In this document: positions 34,316 to 43,579 of the stretch, in pieces
How positions within the stretch are numbered: the first letter of the stretch is position 1
How the letters are laid out: the number at the start of each line of letters is the position of its first letter
NCBI RefSeq assembly: GCF_003201835.2
Contig: NZ_CP029289.2
Span: 2,116,501-2,180,500, forward strand
Direction of reading: 5' to 3'
Source: Acidianus brierleyi
GTDB lineage: Archaea > Thermoproteota > Thermoprotei_A > Sulfolobales > Sulfolobaceae
Length of the DNA stretch: 64,000 nt
Translations under genes and position numbers: made by a program
The notes under the pieces: generated by a model
Seen by the model: only the letters and a program-made list of their open reading frames with translations
Database searches by the model: none
What the model was told of the DNA's origin: nothing

Positions 34316-34885
34316 CTATAGATCCTCCAGTAATTTTTCAAATCCTTTAATATCTCTTAATGGTAATCCAGTTCCTCCTTTAGTTACCATCAATATTTCA
34401 GATACTATACTAAACGCTATATCTTTTTCATTTTTAGAATTTATATCTAGACCAGCAGGTATTCGTAGTTTTCTTAATTTATCTTTATCTATTCCCGCTT
34501 CAATTACTCTTTTTAATATAGTTTTGGCTCTTTTCAAGCTCATCACAACTGCTATTTCCTTAGCTCCGCCAAGTATTGACTTTATAATTGCCCACGTATC
34601 ATAAACATGTTTTGTTGCTATTAGGACATAATTATCTTTTACAATTTCGTCTGGAATTTGGAAAGTAGTTCCTTTTATGACTTCATCTGCCTCATAATCA
34701 CCAGCAAACGGATCTACTACTATAACGTAATAACCTAGATCTTTAAGATGTTTAGCAACATAAGGCGCTACAGAAATTGTTCTTCCAGTACATTTACTTT
34801 CGTCGACCTTTACTGTATCTCTATCACATATTACTGGTTCTTCCATTTCTGCCTCTTTGCTTGATGCAAAAATAACTATTTTCAT
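34316..34885 (-). CDS. XdhC/CoxI-family protein
   Basis: A 189-residue protein resembling the Rossmann-like C-terminal domain of XdhC/CoxI proteins, which help insert sulfurated molybdenum cofactor into xanthine or CO dehydrogenases. Seen are VIVVDPFAGDYEADEV near 54-69, DNYVLIATKHVYDTWAI near 84-100, and the signature LRIPAGLDINSKNEKDIAFS near 141-160. The N-terminal XdhC cysteine domain is reduced to a short stretch with two cysteines (C20 and C34). It precedes trmO by three bases. No molybdenum hydroxylase gene is nearby. Confidence 0.8.
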   Translation of the reverse strand: MKIVIFASSKEAEMEEPVICDRDTVKVDESKCTGRTISVAPYVAKHLKDLGYYVIVVDPFAGDYEADEVIKGTTFQIPDEIVKDNYVLIATKHVYDTWAIIKSILGGAKEIAVVMSLKRAKTILKRVIEAGIDKDKLRKLRIPAGLDINSKNEKDIAFSIVSEILMVTKGGTGLPLRDIKGFEKLLEDL

Positions 34886-34937
34886 GATATAATATACGGA
34901 AAGCTTGAATAAAAACGTAATTCTTGATTTTAAAAAT

Positions 34938-35468
34938 CTAAACTAAACCACTAGTAAGTATTACAAAACCTACAGTATAAAGTATACCTATAGCAATTTT
35001 CCTCATAATTTCATGAGGAATTTTAGGATATATTAGATAAGATAACAAGAGTATCCATAAGAATCCAACAGATCCACCAATAAATGCAGGGAAAACGCTT
35101 CCTGTCATAAAATATGCCGATATTTCAAAAAGATTTACTTCTACTCCCTCTCCTAATACTCCTACTAAACCAGTAATAAAAGCACCCTTTGGAGTAGGAT
35201 AATCGGTAAAAAGGAAATAACTAGCTAATCCCAGGAAAAAGAATCCTAAAATAATTTTCATGAGATATTCTGCAGTATCTGTAATTAAAATTGGCAGCAA
35301 CATATATATTAAATAGCTAATTAGAAAAACTGATATTACGCCAAAGAAAGTGCCTAAATTTCCCATTTTCTTATCGTTAGATCTTGCCATGTAAGAAAAC
35401 ATTGACATTTCAATACCCTCAAAAGTACATGGAAGAAATGATGCTAAAAAAGGAATTTCCCAACTCAT
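34938..35468 (-). CDS. Multi-pass membrane protein (unknown)
   Basis: A 176-residue protein with about five or six membrane segments. Noteworthy are an acidic, possibly cation-binding EGIEM motif in the first segment (CTFEGIEMSMF) and a related GEGVEVNLFEIS near 110-121 in the second half. The two segments suggest an internal duplication typical of small metal- or ion-transporting membrane proteins, where glutamates inside the membrane coordinate cations. I do not recognise the family with certainty. It follows the phosphoesterase gene by five bases and probably shares its transcript. Confidence 0.7.
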   Translation of the reverse strand: MSWEIPFLASFLPCTFEGIEMSMFSYMARSNDKKMGNLGTFFGVISVFLISYLIYMLLPILITDTAEYLMKIILGFFFLGLASYFLFTDYPTPKGAFITGLVGVLGEGVEVNLFEISAYFMTGSVFPAFIGGSVGFLWILLLSYLIYPKIPHEIMRKIAIGILYTVGFVILTSGLV

Positions 35469-35473
35469 GTCAT

Positions 35474-37012
35474 TTACCTTCTTCTGTATATCCTAGCCAG
35501 CATTACTCCGCCTATTAGAAAACCTATGAACGATGCAGTAAAATAGTACTCGCTAACAAATTGGTAAATATTATTGACCTCATAAATATATCCAGATATT
35601 CCTAGTGAAATTGTGAATAACAAGAAGGCAGGCTTAAGTAAAGTTCTCTTTTTAAATGATATAAAAAGTATAACGAAAGCTACTGTATCAAGAGGTAATA
35701 AGAACATCATTTCTGGTACTGGATACACTTCTGCGTATCCCTTATAGCTGGGAACTGTAGCTATATATCCATAATGTATAGGATACTGTAAAGCTATAGG
35801 ATACGTCCAGTTATTAGGCTCTAATATTATAGGCTGTCTAGGATTTACATCGAAATTAAAACTTTGTAATATACCGTGAACTCCTCTTTCTGACAAGTTG
35901 GTTATATATGGTAAATGAAAATTATAGTCTATAAATCCTAAAATACTGTACCCAGATATTGTATAATTATTTACCCAACCTTCTTTTGCATATGGAGAAA
36001 TTATCAATAATGGTATTCTTTGGCCCAAACCATAATGATTTATTGAAGGTGGTATTATTTGATCATAATATCCTCCACCTTCGTCAAAAGTTATAAAAAT
36101 TGCAGTGGAATTCCAGTATTTGCTCTGCATTACTGCATTTATAACACTAACAAGCTCTTTTTCTCCTTTTAATATATTATATGGTGGATGCATATCATAT
36201 TCGTCATTCGAACATCCTATGAACATAACCCATGATACTGAAGGAAGATTTCCTTTAAGGTCTTCATAAAAGTTAGATATTCCATAGAAATGATTTTTGT
36301 ATTCAGAAATTCCATTAAATGCATTTAATGGCCAAGGTATTCCTCCAGAATATCCATAAGTGTAATATCCCCAGCTTACGTTATAATAGGAAAGTTGATA
36401 AAATATACTAGAATTTAGTGGGCACGTTCCACTAGCATCGTCCGTGTAAAAATTAGGAGGAAATCCAGTTAAGTAAGCTATCCTGTTTGGTTCTGTTAAT
36501 CCCATTACTGGAGCAAAGTAATTATCTGCGAGAACGTATTCTTCTGCATAATCCCATAGCGGAGCTTCTTGCTCATAGGAGAAGTATGCCATTGATTGAG
36601 GTCCAGAATAGTAAACAAATCCATCATCTGTATCAAACCAATAGTCACCATGATAAGAATTCCATCCTTCATAAGGATCTACTGTAGAATAAGCGTCGGC
36701 ATAATATGGATGAGAATTTCCCAATTCTGGTAGCCATGGTACATTTGGAACGGAAACGTAGTTTAAAGTACCTTTCTTTAATTGTGTATAATTCGTATAA
36801 AGACCTTCTGGGTCCATTAGTGATAATGTTATATTATTAACTATAGGCGGATAGCCAAATGGATACGTTCCAAAGAGATTATCAAAAGAATGATTTTCTT
36901 CTATAATAATTATAACATGCTTTATTGGAGTTTGTGTGTCTGAGTACGAATGTAGAGGTATGCTTAGTAAAAATAATACTGTAATTGCTAATCCTATAAG
37001 ACCAATTTTCAT
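35474..37012 (-). CDS. Secreted phosphoesterase (acid phosphatase / phospholipase C type)
   Basis: The 512-residue protein belongs to the phosphoesterase family (PF04185) with acid phosphatase and phospholipase C members. A signal peptide or anchor covers residues 1-22. The catalytic motif IIEENHSFDNLFGTYP begins at 37, and later DNYFAPVMGLTEPNR near 173 and FITFDEGGGYYDQI near 309 carry metal-binding residues. Several Asn-x-Ser/Thr sites indicate N-glycosylation. Two C-terminal hydrophobic segments (about 450-506) should anchor it in the membrane, leaving the catalytic part outside the cell. It probably hydrolyses phosphate esters for phosphate scavenging, but the substrate is not proven. 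Confidence 0.87.
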   Translation of the reverse strand: MKIGLIGLAITVLFLLSIPLHSYSDTQTPIKHVIIIIEENHSFDNLFGTYPFGYPPIVNNITLSLMDPEGLYTNYTQLKKGTLNYVSVPNVPWLPELGNSHPYYADAYSTVDPYEGWNSYHGDYWFDTDDGFVYYSGPQSMAYFSYEQEAPLWDYAEEYVLADNYFAPVMGLTEPNRIAYLTGFPPNFYTDDASGTCPLNSSIFYQLSYYNVSWGYYTYGYSGGIPWPLNAFNGISEYKNHFYGISNFYEDLKGNLPSVSWVMFIGCSNDEYDMHPPYNILKGEKELVSVINAVMQSKYWNSTAIFITFDEGGGYYDQIIPPSINHYGLGQRIPLLIISPYAKEGWVNNYTISGYSILGFIDYNFHLPYITNLSERGVHGILQSFNFDVNPRQPIILEPNNWTYPIALQYPIHYGYIATVPSYKGYAEVYPVPEMMFLLPLDTVAFVILFISFKKRTLLKPAFLLFTISLGISGYIYEVNNIYQFVSEYYFTASFIGFLIGGVMLARIYRRR

Positions 37013-37090
37013 AGAACTATTAAAGAAGAAGAGTTATTAAATTCTTATTATAGTGCATTTTATCATATAAACTATAGAGGCTATATATTC

Positions 37091-38749
37091 CTATTTAGTT
37101 TTTATATTTTCTATAATTTCCTTTAAAACTTCTGGATCTTCAAGCATGGTTTCATCAAATTTATTTCCTATAATAGCATCTCTAAGTGCTCTTCTAACTA
37201 TTTTGCCACTTCTTGATCTAGGCAATCTGTTTACTTTAAATATTTTATCAATAACGTAGATAGGTCCTAATGATTCTTTTATTTTTTCTCTAATCTGATC
37301 TTCACTTACATTGCCTACAATGAATACATCTAATTTTTCTCCTTTAATCTCGTCTGGAACTCCAATAGCGGCAACTTCGATTACTCCAGGGATTTCAGAA
37401 ATTACACTTTCAACTTCCCCGCTGGTTATTCTATGTCCTGCAATTTTTATCATATCGTCTGCTCTTCCCACAATTTTTATATAATTTTCATTTATAATAG
37501 CAAGGTCTCCTGTATAATGATATCCAAATTTGAAATATTCCTTGAATTTTTCTTGATTATTTAGTATACCTATAAATTGTGTAGGAAACTTTGATTTCAT
37601 AACTAAGTAACCAACATCATCTGTATGTTTACCATTTTCGTCTACAGTATCTAATAATGCTCCAGGGAAAGGTACTCCTGCATAACCTTTTCTAGGCTCT
37701 ACATTCATCGAAAAAGGTATACCAACTACGTATCCAAGTTCTGTTTGTCCATAAACGTCGGTATATTTGTCCGCAAAAGACACATAATCCCAACTTTTTT
37801 CGTCCATTATTTCTCCAGCAGTAGCAGCAAATTCTACTCTAGGTATTTTTATCCCTAATTTTACTAGAAGTCTGAGAAGAGTAGGTGAAGTAAAGAAAAG
37901 TTTAGGGTTTATTTCATCAATTATTTTAGCTACACGATCTTTTGGATAATCTGGAGCACCTTCCATAAATACTAATGTACCACCGTGAAGTAATGTAGCG
38001 TACATAATTCTAGAAAAAGTTATCCAACCTACGTCAGCTGTTGTAAATACTATATCTCCTTCTTTGAGAGAAAACATTATATCAAAAACTGTGTAATCTC
38101 CAACCATCCAGGCTCCATGAGGTAAAATAATTCCTTTTGGTTTTCCTGTAGTTCCAGATGTATACATAACTTTTAATGGCTCATTACTTTCAATTTCCTC
38201 ATATTTATCATATTCATTATCAAAATCAAACTCATTATTTCTGTCAAAAACTATACTTCCTTCTAAATATAATGGAATTTCCTTGCCTCTTCTATATGTC
38301 TTATTTGCCTTTATTATGGCATTAGGTTTAAAATCGTCTATTCTTGATTTTACAGCTTCATAACCTAATCCAGCAAATATTAGTGAATATATTGCACCTA
38401 ATCGAGCGCACGCTAGAATTGATGCTATCGTTTCTATCATATTGGGCATGTAAATTGCTACTCTATCTCCTCTTTTGACTCCTATATCTTTTAATTTTCC
38501 TGCAATTCGTCTTGACAATTTATCTAAATCATTATATGAGATCTCTCTGACTTCGTTTTCGCCATACCATATTAGTGCCTTGCCAGAATGGTTCAAGGAA
38601 TTCATTGCAATATTGGTTTTTCCTCCAATAAACCACTTGTTTTCAAATACCTTATCCCATTTTCTAAACCAATTAAGGGAAGATGCAAAAGGATTCCAAT
38701 ATTTTTCTGGATTTTCCAAGGCTAGTTCGTACGCTGTTTTATAGTCCAT
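37091..38749 (-). CDS. AMP-forming acyl-CoA synthetase (acetyl-CoA synthetase-like)
   Basis: A 552-residue member of the acyl-adenylate-forming family, making acyl-CoA from a carboxylic acid, ATP and CoA. The P-loop YTSGTTGKPKG is at 196-206, VYGQTELGY (adenine-binding region) near 329-337, YHYTGDLA near 420, and the C-terminal PRSRSGKIVRRALRD, with the catalytic lysine, near 514-528. The SGKIVRRxLR ending is that of acetyl- or propionyl-CoA synthetases, but the protein is shorter than the usual 650 residues, with a reduced N-terminal part. Its start overlaps the BadF-type gene by 11 bases, indicating co-transcription. Confidence 0.9.
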   Translation of the reverse strand: MDYKTAYELALENPEKYWNPFASSLNWFRKWDKVFENKWFIGGKTNIAMNSLNHSGKALIWYGENEVREISYNDLDKLSRRIAGKLKDIGVKRGDRVAIYMPNMIETIASILACARLGAIYSLIFAGLGYEAVKSRIDDFKPNAIIKANKTYRRGKEIPLYLEGSIVFDRNNEFDFDNEYDKYEEIESNEPLKVMYTSGTTGKPKGIILPHGAWMVGDYTVFDIMFSLKEGDIVFTTADVGWITFSRIMYATLLHGGTLVFMEGAPDYPKDRVAKIIDEINPKLFFTSPTLLRLLVKLGIKIPRVEFAATAGEIMDEKSWDYVSFADKYTDVYGQTELGYVVGIPFSMNVEPRKGYAGVPFPGALLDTVDENGKHTDDVGYLVMKSKFPTQFIGILNNQEKFKEYFKFGYHYTGDLAIINENYIKIVGRADDMIKIAGHRITSGEVESVISEIPGVIEVAAIGVPDEIKGEKLDVFIVGNVSEDQIREKIKESLGPIYVIDKIFKVNRLPRSRSGKIVRRALRDAIIGNKFDETMLEDPEVLKEIIENIKTK

Positions 38750-39704
38750 GGGATAATTCTTCTGTATTCTCGATAAAAAGCAATTTTCTTAATTTTTCTT
38801 CAGGTTCCTTTATAAGATTCTTGTTTAATTGTTTTACTAAATCATCTCGTATTTCTTCCTTGTTTATTTTTTCTAATGTTATTATTCCACCTATAACCGA
38901 ATGATATCCATAGAAATATCTTACTTTGTTACTCATTAAATTCCTTATAGTTGAAGATCTCATTACTCCTCCTAATAAGTAAACATTATTTACATCTTTT
39001 TTTAGTCTATTTACCATTAAATCTATATATTCTGCGGCATTTTTCATTACTTTAAAAGCTAATTCATCATTTTTAGAGAGCTTATCAATATTCACAGCAA
39101 AACTAGCTATTAATCTTTTATTTTGTTCTTTAGATAATCGTGTTACTACTTCTCTAAACTCTCCTCCAAAGAATTTTTCAACTTCTTCAGGAATTTTACT
39201 TTCCTTTTCTATCTTATCTACACTTCTTATTGCATAAGTTATAGCATTTTTAGCTATCCATGATGCCGATCCTTCGTCTCCAAAAAACCAACCCCAACCT
39301 CCTACCCTTATTATTTCTCCATTTTTCTGATAAAACGCTACGCTTCCAGTACCTGGAGCAAAAACAGCTCCATCATTAAACAGATTAGTTGCTCTTAATG
39401 CAGAAACTCCATCATTCATTACTATCGAATCTTTAAAAATGTCCTTAGCTATTCTCTCTCCAATTTCTGTAAATTTTTTAGAGTCACCAACTCCTGCAAG
39501 AGCAAAAACTGCCTTATTTATTTCTTTAAGTGAGACTGAAGAATTATTTAATGCGTCATTTATAGCTTCCATTATATTTTTCTTGGCTTGCTCCTCTCCT
39601 ACTTCTGTATAATTTCCAGAAGACGAAATTCCAACACCTAAGATTTCATCTTTATAAACTGCTGCAACAGTCTTAGTAGCTCCACCGTCTACTGCAAGTA
39701 TCAT
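38739..39704 (-). CDS. BadF/BadG-type ATPase, possible sugar kinase
   Basis: The 321-residue protein is of the BadF/BadG/BcrA/BcrD ATPase family in the ASKHA fold, like N-acetylglucosamine kinase. The phosphate-1 motif AVDGGATKTVAAV is at 4-16, with SSGNYTEVG near 28-36, the phosphate-2 region APGTGSVAFYQKNG near 116, and GGWGWFFGDEGSASW near 133-147, which is the N-acetylglucosamine kinase/BadF signature. The Sulfolobus tokodaii hexokinase ST2354 belongs to the same family, so a hexose or hexosamine kinase is plausible. Its gene overlaps the acyl-CoA synthetase gene; the functional link is unclear. Confidence 0.82.
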   Translation of the reverse strand: MILAVDGGATKTVAAVYKDEILGVGISSSGNYTEVGEEQAKKNIMEAINDALNNSSVSLKEINKAVFALAGVGDSKKFTEIGERIAKDIFKDSIVMNDGVSALRATNLFNDGAVFAPGTGSVAFYQKNGEIIRVGGWGWFFGDEGSASWIAKNAITYAIRSVDKIEKESKIPEEVEKFFGGEFREVVTRLSKEQNKRLIASFAVNIDKLSKNDELAFKVMKNAAEYIDLMVNRLKKDVNNVYLLGGVMRSSTIRNLMSNKVRYFYGYHSVIGGIITLEKINKEEIRDDLVKQLNKNLIKEPEEKLRKLLFIENTEELSHGL

Positions 39705-39751
39705 ACAAGTTTGGAAGAAAACAAATTAATGTAGTTAACTAAAATATTGTA

Positions 39752-40624
39752 ATGAATAATCTCGCAGTAATAAAAGACGCGTTGACTGAAAATTTAAATA
39801 AACAAATGATGCCTTTCCCATTTGATAAAAAAATTTGCAGTGGATGGACTACTGATTTGCCTAAAACTGGAGATACTATAATTTATACCTCTTGTATGTA
39901 TCAAATAGAAACTATAGTTCCGATTTTTAATAAATTTCTACCGTATTTGTCATCTCTTAAGTCCCTAATACCTTTAGCTAGTAGACTAAAGCCAAGCAAA
40001 CAACAAATAGATAGAGCATATCTCATATTAAATAATATAGTAAATGCAATAAAAAAGGAGGGAATAGTTCCAGCATATTTTTACGATGAAGAACCTTATA
40101 GTGGAGCTATACTTTTAGAAATGGGATTCCTCACAGAATTTGAAGAATATGGAAAGAAAGTTTATGAATTCTTCAAAAATAAGGGAGTAAAAAGAATAAT
40201 TACTGTAGATCCTCATACTCATAATGCTTTAACAAGATATAATGACTTTTTCAATTTTGATATTGAAGTGATAAGTTATTTAGAAATTGTAAAACCCAAA
40301 AAAATTGAAGGTGAATTCACTATTCATGATTCATGTCTTTATTCTAGATTCCTTAACTTGAGAGATAAATACAGAGAAATGATAACATCATCAGGAATAA
40401 AACTTATTGAAGATGATATGTTAACTGGGAAGGATACTTCTTATTGTTGCGGAGGTCCTTTAGCTCCAGTTGATTCGAAAGTAAGTGAAGAAATGGCAAA
40501 AGAAAGAGCTAAAGGTTTAAGAAAATTAAGTAAAAAACTATTAGTTACATGTCCTATTTGTTATGCTACTTTATCTCCTCATTTTGAGGGCGAAATTAAA
40601 GATATAGCAGAGGTGTTATTATGA
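39752..40624 (+). CDS. CCG-domain Fe-S protein (LutA/GlpC-like subunit)
   Basis: The 290-residue protein belongs to the family of CCG-domain proteins that act as electron-transfer subunits, such as LutA of lactate oxidation. Paired cysteine motifs are seen: HDSC194 near 192, YC232-C233-GGP near 231-235, and C267-P-I-C270 near the end. The first half has a further cysteine (SC48) and PHTHNA near 154-159. It overlaps the LutB-like gene by four bases (ATGA), showing a coupled pair. Its electron acceptor or substrate is not determined; lactate or glycolate oxidation is a guess from the pair. Confidence 0.82.
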   Translation: MNNLAVIKDALTENLNKQMMPFPFDKKICSGWTTDLPKTGDTIIYTSCMYQIETIVPIFNKFLPYLSSLKSLIPLASRLKPSKQQIDRAYLILNNIVNAIKKEGIVPAYFYDEEPYSGAILLEMGFLTEFEEYGKKVYEFFKNKGVKRIITVDPHTHNALTRYNDFFNFDIEVISYLEIVKPKKIEGEFTIHDSCLYSRFLNLRDKYREMITSSGIKLIEDDMLTGKDTSYCCGGPLAPVDSKVSEEMAKERAKGLRKLSKKLLVTCPICYATLSPHFEGEIKDIAEVLL

Positions 40625-41754
40625 GCTGGGAAATAGCTGTCAATAGAGCAATAAATAACAATGTACCTAGAGTATACAAAGTATTAAGGGAATATCCTTA
40701 TATCATTGAGTTAGCTAAGGAATTAAGAGAAACTAAGCTTAAGGTTCTTAATAATATTGATTATTATATAGATCAGACGCTAAAATCTGTAGAAAAAATT
40801 GGAGGAAAAGGATATTTTGTGTCCACACCAGAAGAAGCTAGAGAAATAGTGGGAAAGATTGTAGGAGAAGGAAAAACTGTAGTAATGGGCAAATCGATGG
40901 TAGCTTATGAGGCAGGAATTAGAGAATACCTAATAAGAAAAGGTAACGAAGTTTGGGAAACCGATTTAGGAGAGTTCCTCATTCAAATTGGAAATCAACC
41001 ACCTTCTCACATAATAGCTCCGGCAATACATCTTACAAAAGAGGAAACTGAAAAACTTCTTAAAGATAAAATAGGCGGAGTCAATGAAAATTCTACACAT
41101 GAGGATTTAGTAAAAAGAGTGAGAGAATTCCTTAGGGAGAAATTCATTAAAGCAGATATAGGTATAACTGGGGCTAATTCTGTAGCTGCTGATACTGGGA
41201 CTGTAGCACTAGTTGAGAATGAAGGTAATATAAGATTTTCAACTGTAGCTCCCCAGGTTCATATAGCTATTACTGGAGTAGACAAGATTGTCCCAACTCT
41301 CCATGATGCTATGATAGAAGTAATGGTTCAAGCAGCATATGCTGGAATTTATCCTCCAACTTACATAAATCTTACTTCAGGACCAAGTTCTACTGCAGAC
41401 ATAGAAATGAAAAGAGTTAATCCAGCGCACGGGCCTAAAGAGTTTCACTTAATATTATTGGACAATGGTAGACTAAAAGCAAATAAAGATCCAGTATTAA
41501 GGGAAGCGTTACTATGCATAAGGTGTGGTAGATGTCATTTTCATTGTCCAGTTTATAGGGTAATGGGTGTAAACTGGGGAGACCCTCCTTTTACTGGACC
41601 TACTGGAGCTATGTGGTCGTATATAGTTAATGGGGATACAAAACCTGCACTTTACTGTACACATTCTGGTGGATGTAAAGAAGTTTGCCCTATGAAGATA
41701 AACATTCCTAGGATATTAGAGTATATAAAGTGGAAAAATAACGATAAAAAATAA
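40621..41754 (+). CDS. LutB-like LUD-domain Fe-S protein
   Basis: The 377-residue protein combines a LUD domain (about 60-280, with GKTVVMGKSMVAYEAGI and ADTGTVALVENEGN near 190-203) and a C-terminal ferredoxin-like region. Cysteines C299, C302, C305 and C309 form the first cluster (CIRCGRCHFHCP), and C346, C352 and C356 (in CTHSGGCKEVCP) a partial second set. This is the layout of LutB/YkgF of lactate utilization complexes. With the CCG protein it should form a complex transferring electrons from an organic acid. No third subunit (LutC) is seen in the neighbourhood. Confidence 0.87.
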   Translation: MSWEIAVNRAINNNVPRVYKVLREYPYIIELAKELRETKLKVLNNIDYYIDQTLKSVEKIGGKGYFVSTPEEAREIVGKIVGEGKTVVMGKSMVAYEAGIREYLIRKGNEVWETDLGEFLIQIGNQPPSHIIAPAIHLTKEETEKLLKDKIGGVNENSTHEDLVKRVREFLREKFIKADIGITGANSVAADTGTVALVENEGNIRFSTVAPQVHIAITGVDKIVPTLHDAMIEVMVQAAYAGIYPPTYINLTSGPSSTADIEMKRVNPAHGPKEFHLILLDNGRLKANKDPVLREALLCIRCGRCHFHCPVYRVMGVNWGDPPFTGPTGAMWSYIVNGDTKPALYCTHSGGCKEVCPMKINIPRILEYIKWKNNDKK

Positions 41755-41772
41755 TTTCAAATATAAAAAATT

Positions 41773-42153
41773 TTAAAGTATATTTCCTAGTGTAGGAATT
41801 TTTAATCCTATATATCCTACTAATATTAATATAATAAATTCAATAATTATCGACATTATCCCTATACCTATTGCTCCTAGCCAACTAACGTCAAATATCG
41901 CTCTATATATCGCAATTACCGCTAATATGGAAACTAGAACTCCTATTAATTCTAGATGAAGTAGTCCAAAAATTCCGGAAATTATAATAATAGCTATTAT
42001 TCCTGCAAGTGTAGCTATCATAGCTCTACCTATTGTGCCGTTTTTACTAAATATCTTGGCAGAAATCCATACAGGTATTGAAGTTATTACCCAAGCTAAG
42101 ATGAAAATCACTATTGTTGCTAAGATAGTTTCAAGTGGCGTTATTATTGACAT
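41773..42153 (-). CDS. Small membrane protein (126 aa)
   Basis: A 126-residue protein with four membrane segments (about 8-30, 45-63, 70-87, 95-118) and almost no soluble part. It begins MSIITPLETILATIVIFILAW. No family is recognised. It lies downstream of the LutA/LutB-like pair on the opposite strand, tail to tail, and upstream of nothing obvious. Codon use and hydrophobic pattern are consistent with a real gene. Confidence 0.65.
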   Translation of the reverse strand: MSIITPLETILATIVIFILAWVITSIPVWISAKIFSKNGTIGRAMIATLAGIIAIIIISGIFGLLHLELIGVLVSILAVIAIYRAIFDVSWLGAIGIGIMSIIIEFIILILVGYIGLKIPTLGNIL

Positions 42154-42210
42154 AGTAAATCGTCTTCATAGGAGTTTTTAAATTTAAGTAATATTAATGG
42201 ACGGTTTAAA

Positions 42211-42750
42211 TCAGTATTCAAAATTATTTTTAGCATTTTCGAGTTTAGGCCATTTTTTATCTTTTTCTGACAGTATCTTTTCTTCTACTGGCCATGGAAT
42301 TTTTAATATAGGGTCATTCCATAAAATTCCTGCTTCATGTTGAGGAGAATATTCGCCGTTTGTTATAAAATATACTACATGAGACTTTTCTATAGCCTGG
42401 AATCCGTGTGCAAAGCCTGGTGGTATCCAAAGGAGTTTTCCTGGAGTTAGCTCATATGCTACAAATTTACCATACCAAGGAGAACCTTTCCTTATATCTA
42501 CTGCTACATCATAAATTTTGCCTGAAACTACTGTAACAAGTTTTCCCTGAGCTTTAGGATTAATTTGATAATGCAATCCTCTTATTACTCCTCTTATTGA
42601 AAACGAATGATTTACTTGAATTATTTCAGGAATAAATTCTAATTCGTCCTTCTTGAACATTTCAACGAAAAATCCTCTTCCATCAGTATATATTTCGCTT
42701 TCTATATATTTTATATCAGGAATTTCTGTTTCAGTTATTTTAAATGGCAT
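42211..42750 (-). CDS. rfbC: dTDP-4-dehydrorhamnose 3,5-epimerase
   Basis: This 179-residue cupin-fold enzyme is step three of dTDP-L-rhamnose synthesis. The catalytic His60 lies in GVIRGLHYQINP, followed by GKLVTVVSGKIYDVAVDIRK with the basic lysine and aspartate, and PPGFAHGFQAI near 110-120, all typical of RmlC. Length is as expected (about 180). It is the last gene of a four-gene operon and overlaps rfbD by 11 bases. The sugar is likely used for glycosylation of S-layer or archaellum proteins. Confidence 0.94.
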   Translation of the reverse strand: MPFKITETEIPDIKYIESEIYTDGRGFFVEMFKKDELEFIPEIIQVNHSFSIRGVIRGLHYQINPKAQGKLVTVVSGKIYDVAVDIRKGSPWYGKFVAYELTPGKLLWIPPGFAHGFQAIEKSHVVYFITNGEYSPQHEAGILWNDPILKIPWPVEEKILSEKDKKWPKLENAKNNFEY

Positions 42751-43579
42751 TTTTTATTAACCTTCTTATTCCCTCATCTAAGCTTAGATCCACATCTATA
42801 AATTTCTTTGCCTTTGAAGAATCTAAAGAAGAATCCAATGGCCTCTTGGCAAGCCATTTCATGTCCTTGAATTTGACTCTATTTATTAAAGAAGGATCTA
42901 ATGAAGATTCTTCAGCAATTTTTATGGCTAAATTATACCTAGATACTCTTTCGCTTGCTACGTTTATTATCCCAGTACGTCTTTGAAATATTAGTTCTAC
43001 TATTGCTTCTGCCAGTTGTGAGGCATGAATAGGAGAATAGTACATGTCATCTACGGCATTTATTTGCTTGCCTTGCTTTAGTGAGTTAAGAACTAGAAGT
43101 GGAAAATTATTCTTATTATTACTATAAACTCCAGAAGTCCTTACTATTAGAGAGTAATCATAAGATATGGTATAAGCGTCCCCTAAAAGCTTTGTTAAAC
43201 CATAATAGTTCAAGGGATTAGGTAAGTCGTTCTCAGAATAATTACCTTTTTCTCCATCAAAAACATAATCTGTAGAAATTTGAATAAAATATGATTTAAC
43301 AACTGACGCTGCTCTGATCATATGCCTTACTGATTCTGCATTTATTTTCATAGATTTTTCCTTAGATCTTTCACATTCGTCTACGTCAGTCATAGCTGCG
43401 GCATTAATTATTGTTTCAGGCCTAAGTTTTATTATAGCGTCTTCAATTTCAAGAGGATTTTCAAGGTCTATCTTAATTCCTTGGATTTGCTTTTTATTAA
43501 AGGTCATTACGGCATTTTTCACTCTTTTACCTAACTCTTGACCTAATTGTCCAGATCCTCCAAAGATTAGTGTTACCAT
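42740..43579 (-). CDS. rfbD: dTDP-4-dehydrorhamnose reductase
   Basis: The 279-residue Rossmann enzyme is the final step, producing dTDP-L-rhamnose with NAD(P)H. The nucleotide motif GGSGQLGQE is at 7-15, the family AAMTDVDECE at 61-70, ISTDYVFDG at 101-109 and the catalytic Y126-xxx-K130 in YYGLTK. It overlaps the epimerase gene downstream and the dehydratase gene upstream by seven bases, so translational coupling is strong. The order rfbA-B-D-C along the transcript is complete. Confidence 0.94.
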   Translation of the reverse strand: MVTLIFGGSGQLGQELGKRVKNAVMTFNKKQIQGIKIDLENPLEIEDAIIKLRPETIINAAAMTDVDECERSKEKSMKINAESVRHMIRAASVVKSYFIQISTDYVFDGEKGNYSENDLPNPLNYYGLTKLLGDAYTISYDYSLIVRTSGVYSNNKNNFPLLVLNSLKQGKQINAVDDMYYSPIHASQLAEAIVELIFQRRTGIINVASERVSRYNLAIKIAEESSLDPSLINRVKFKDMKWLAKRPLDSSLDSSKAKKFIDVDLSLDEGIRRLIKNAI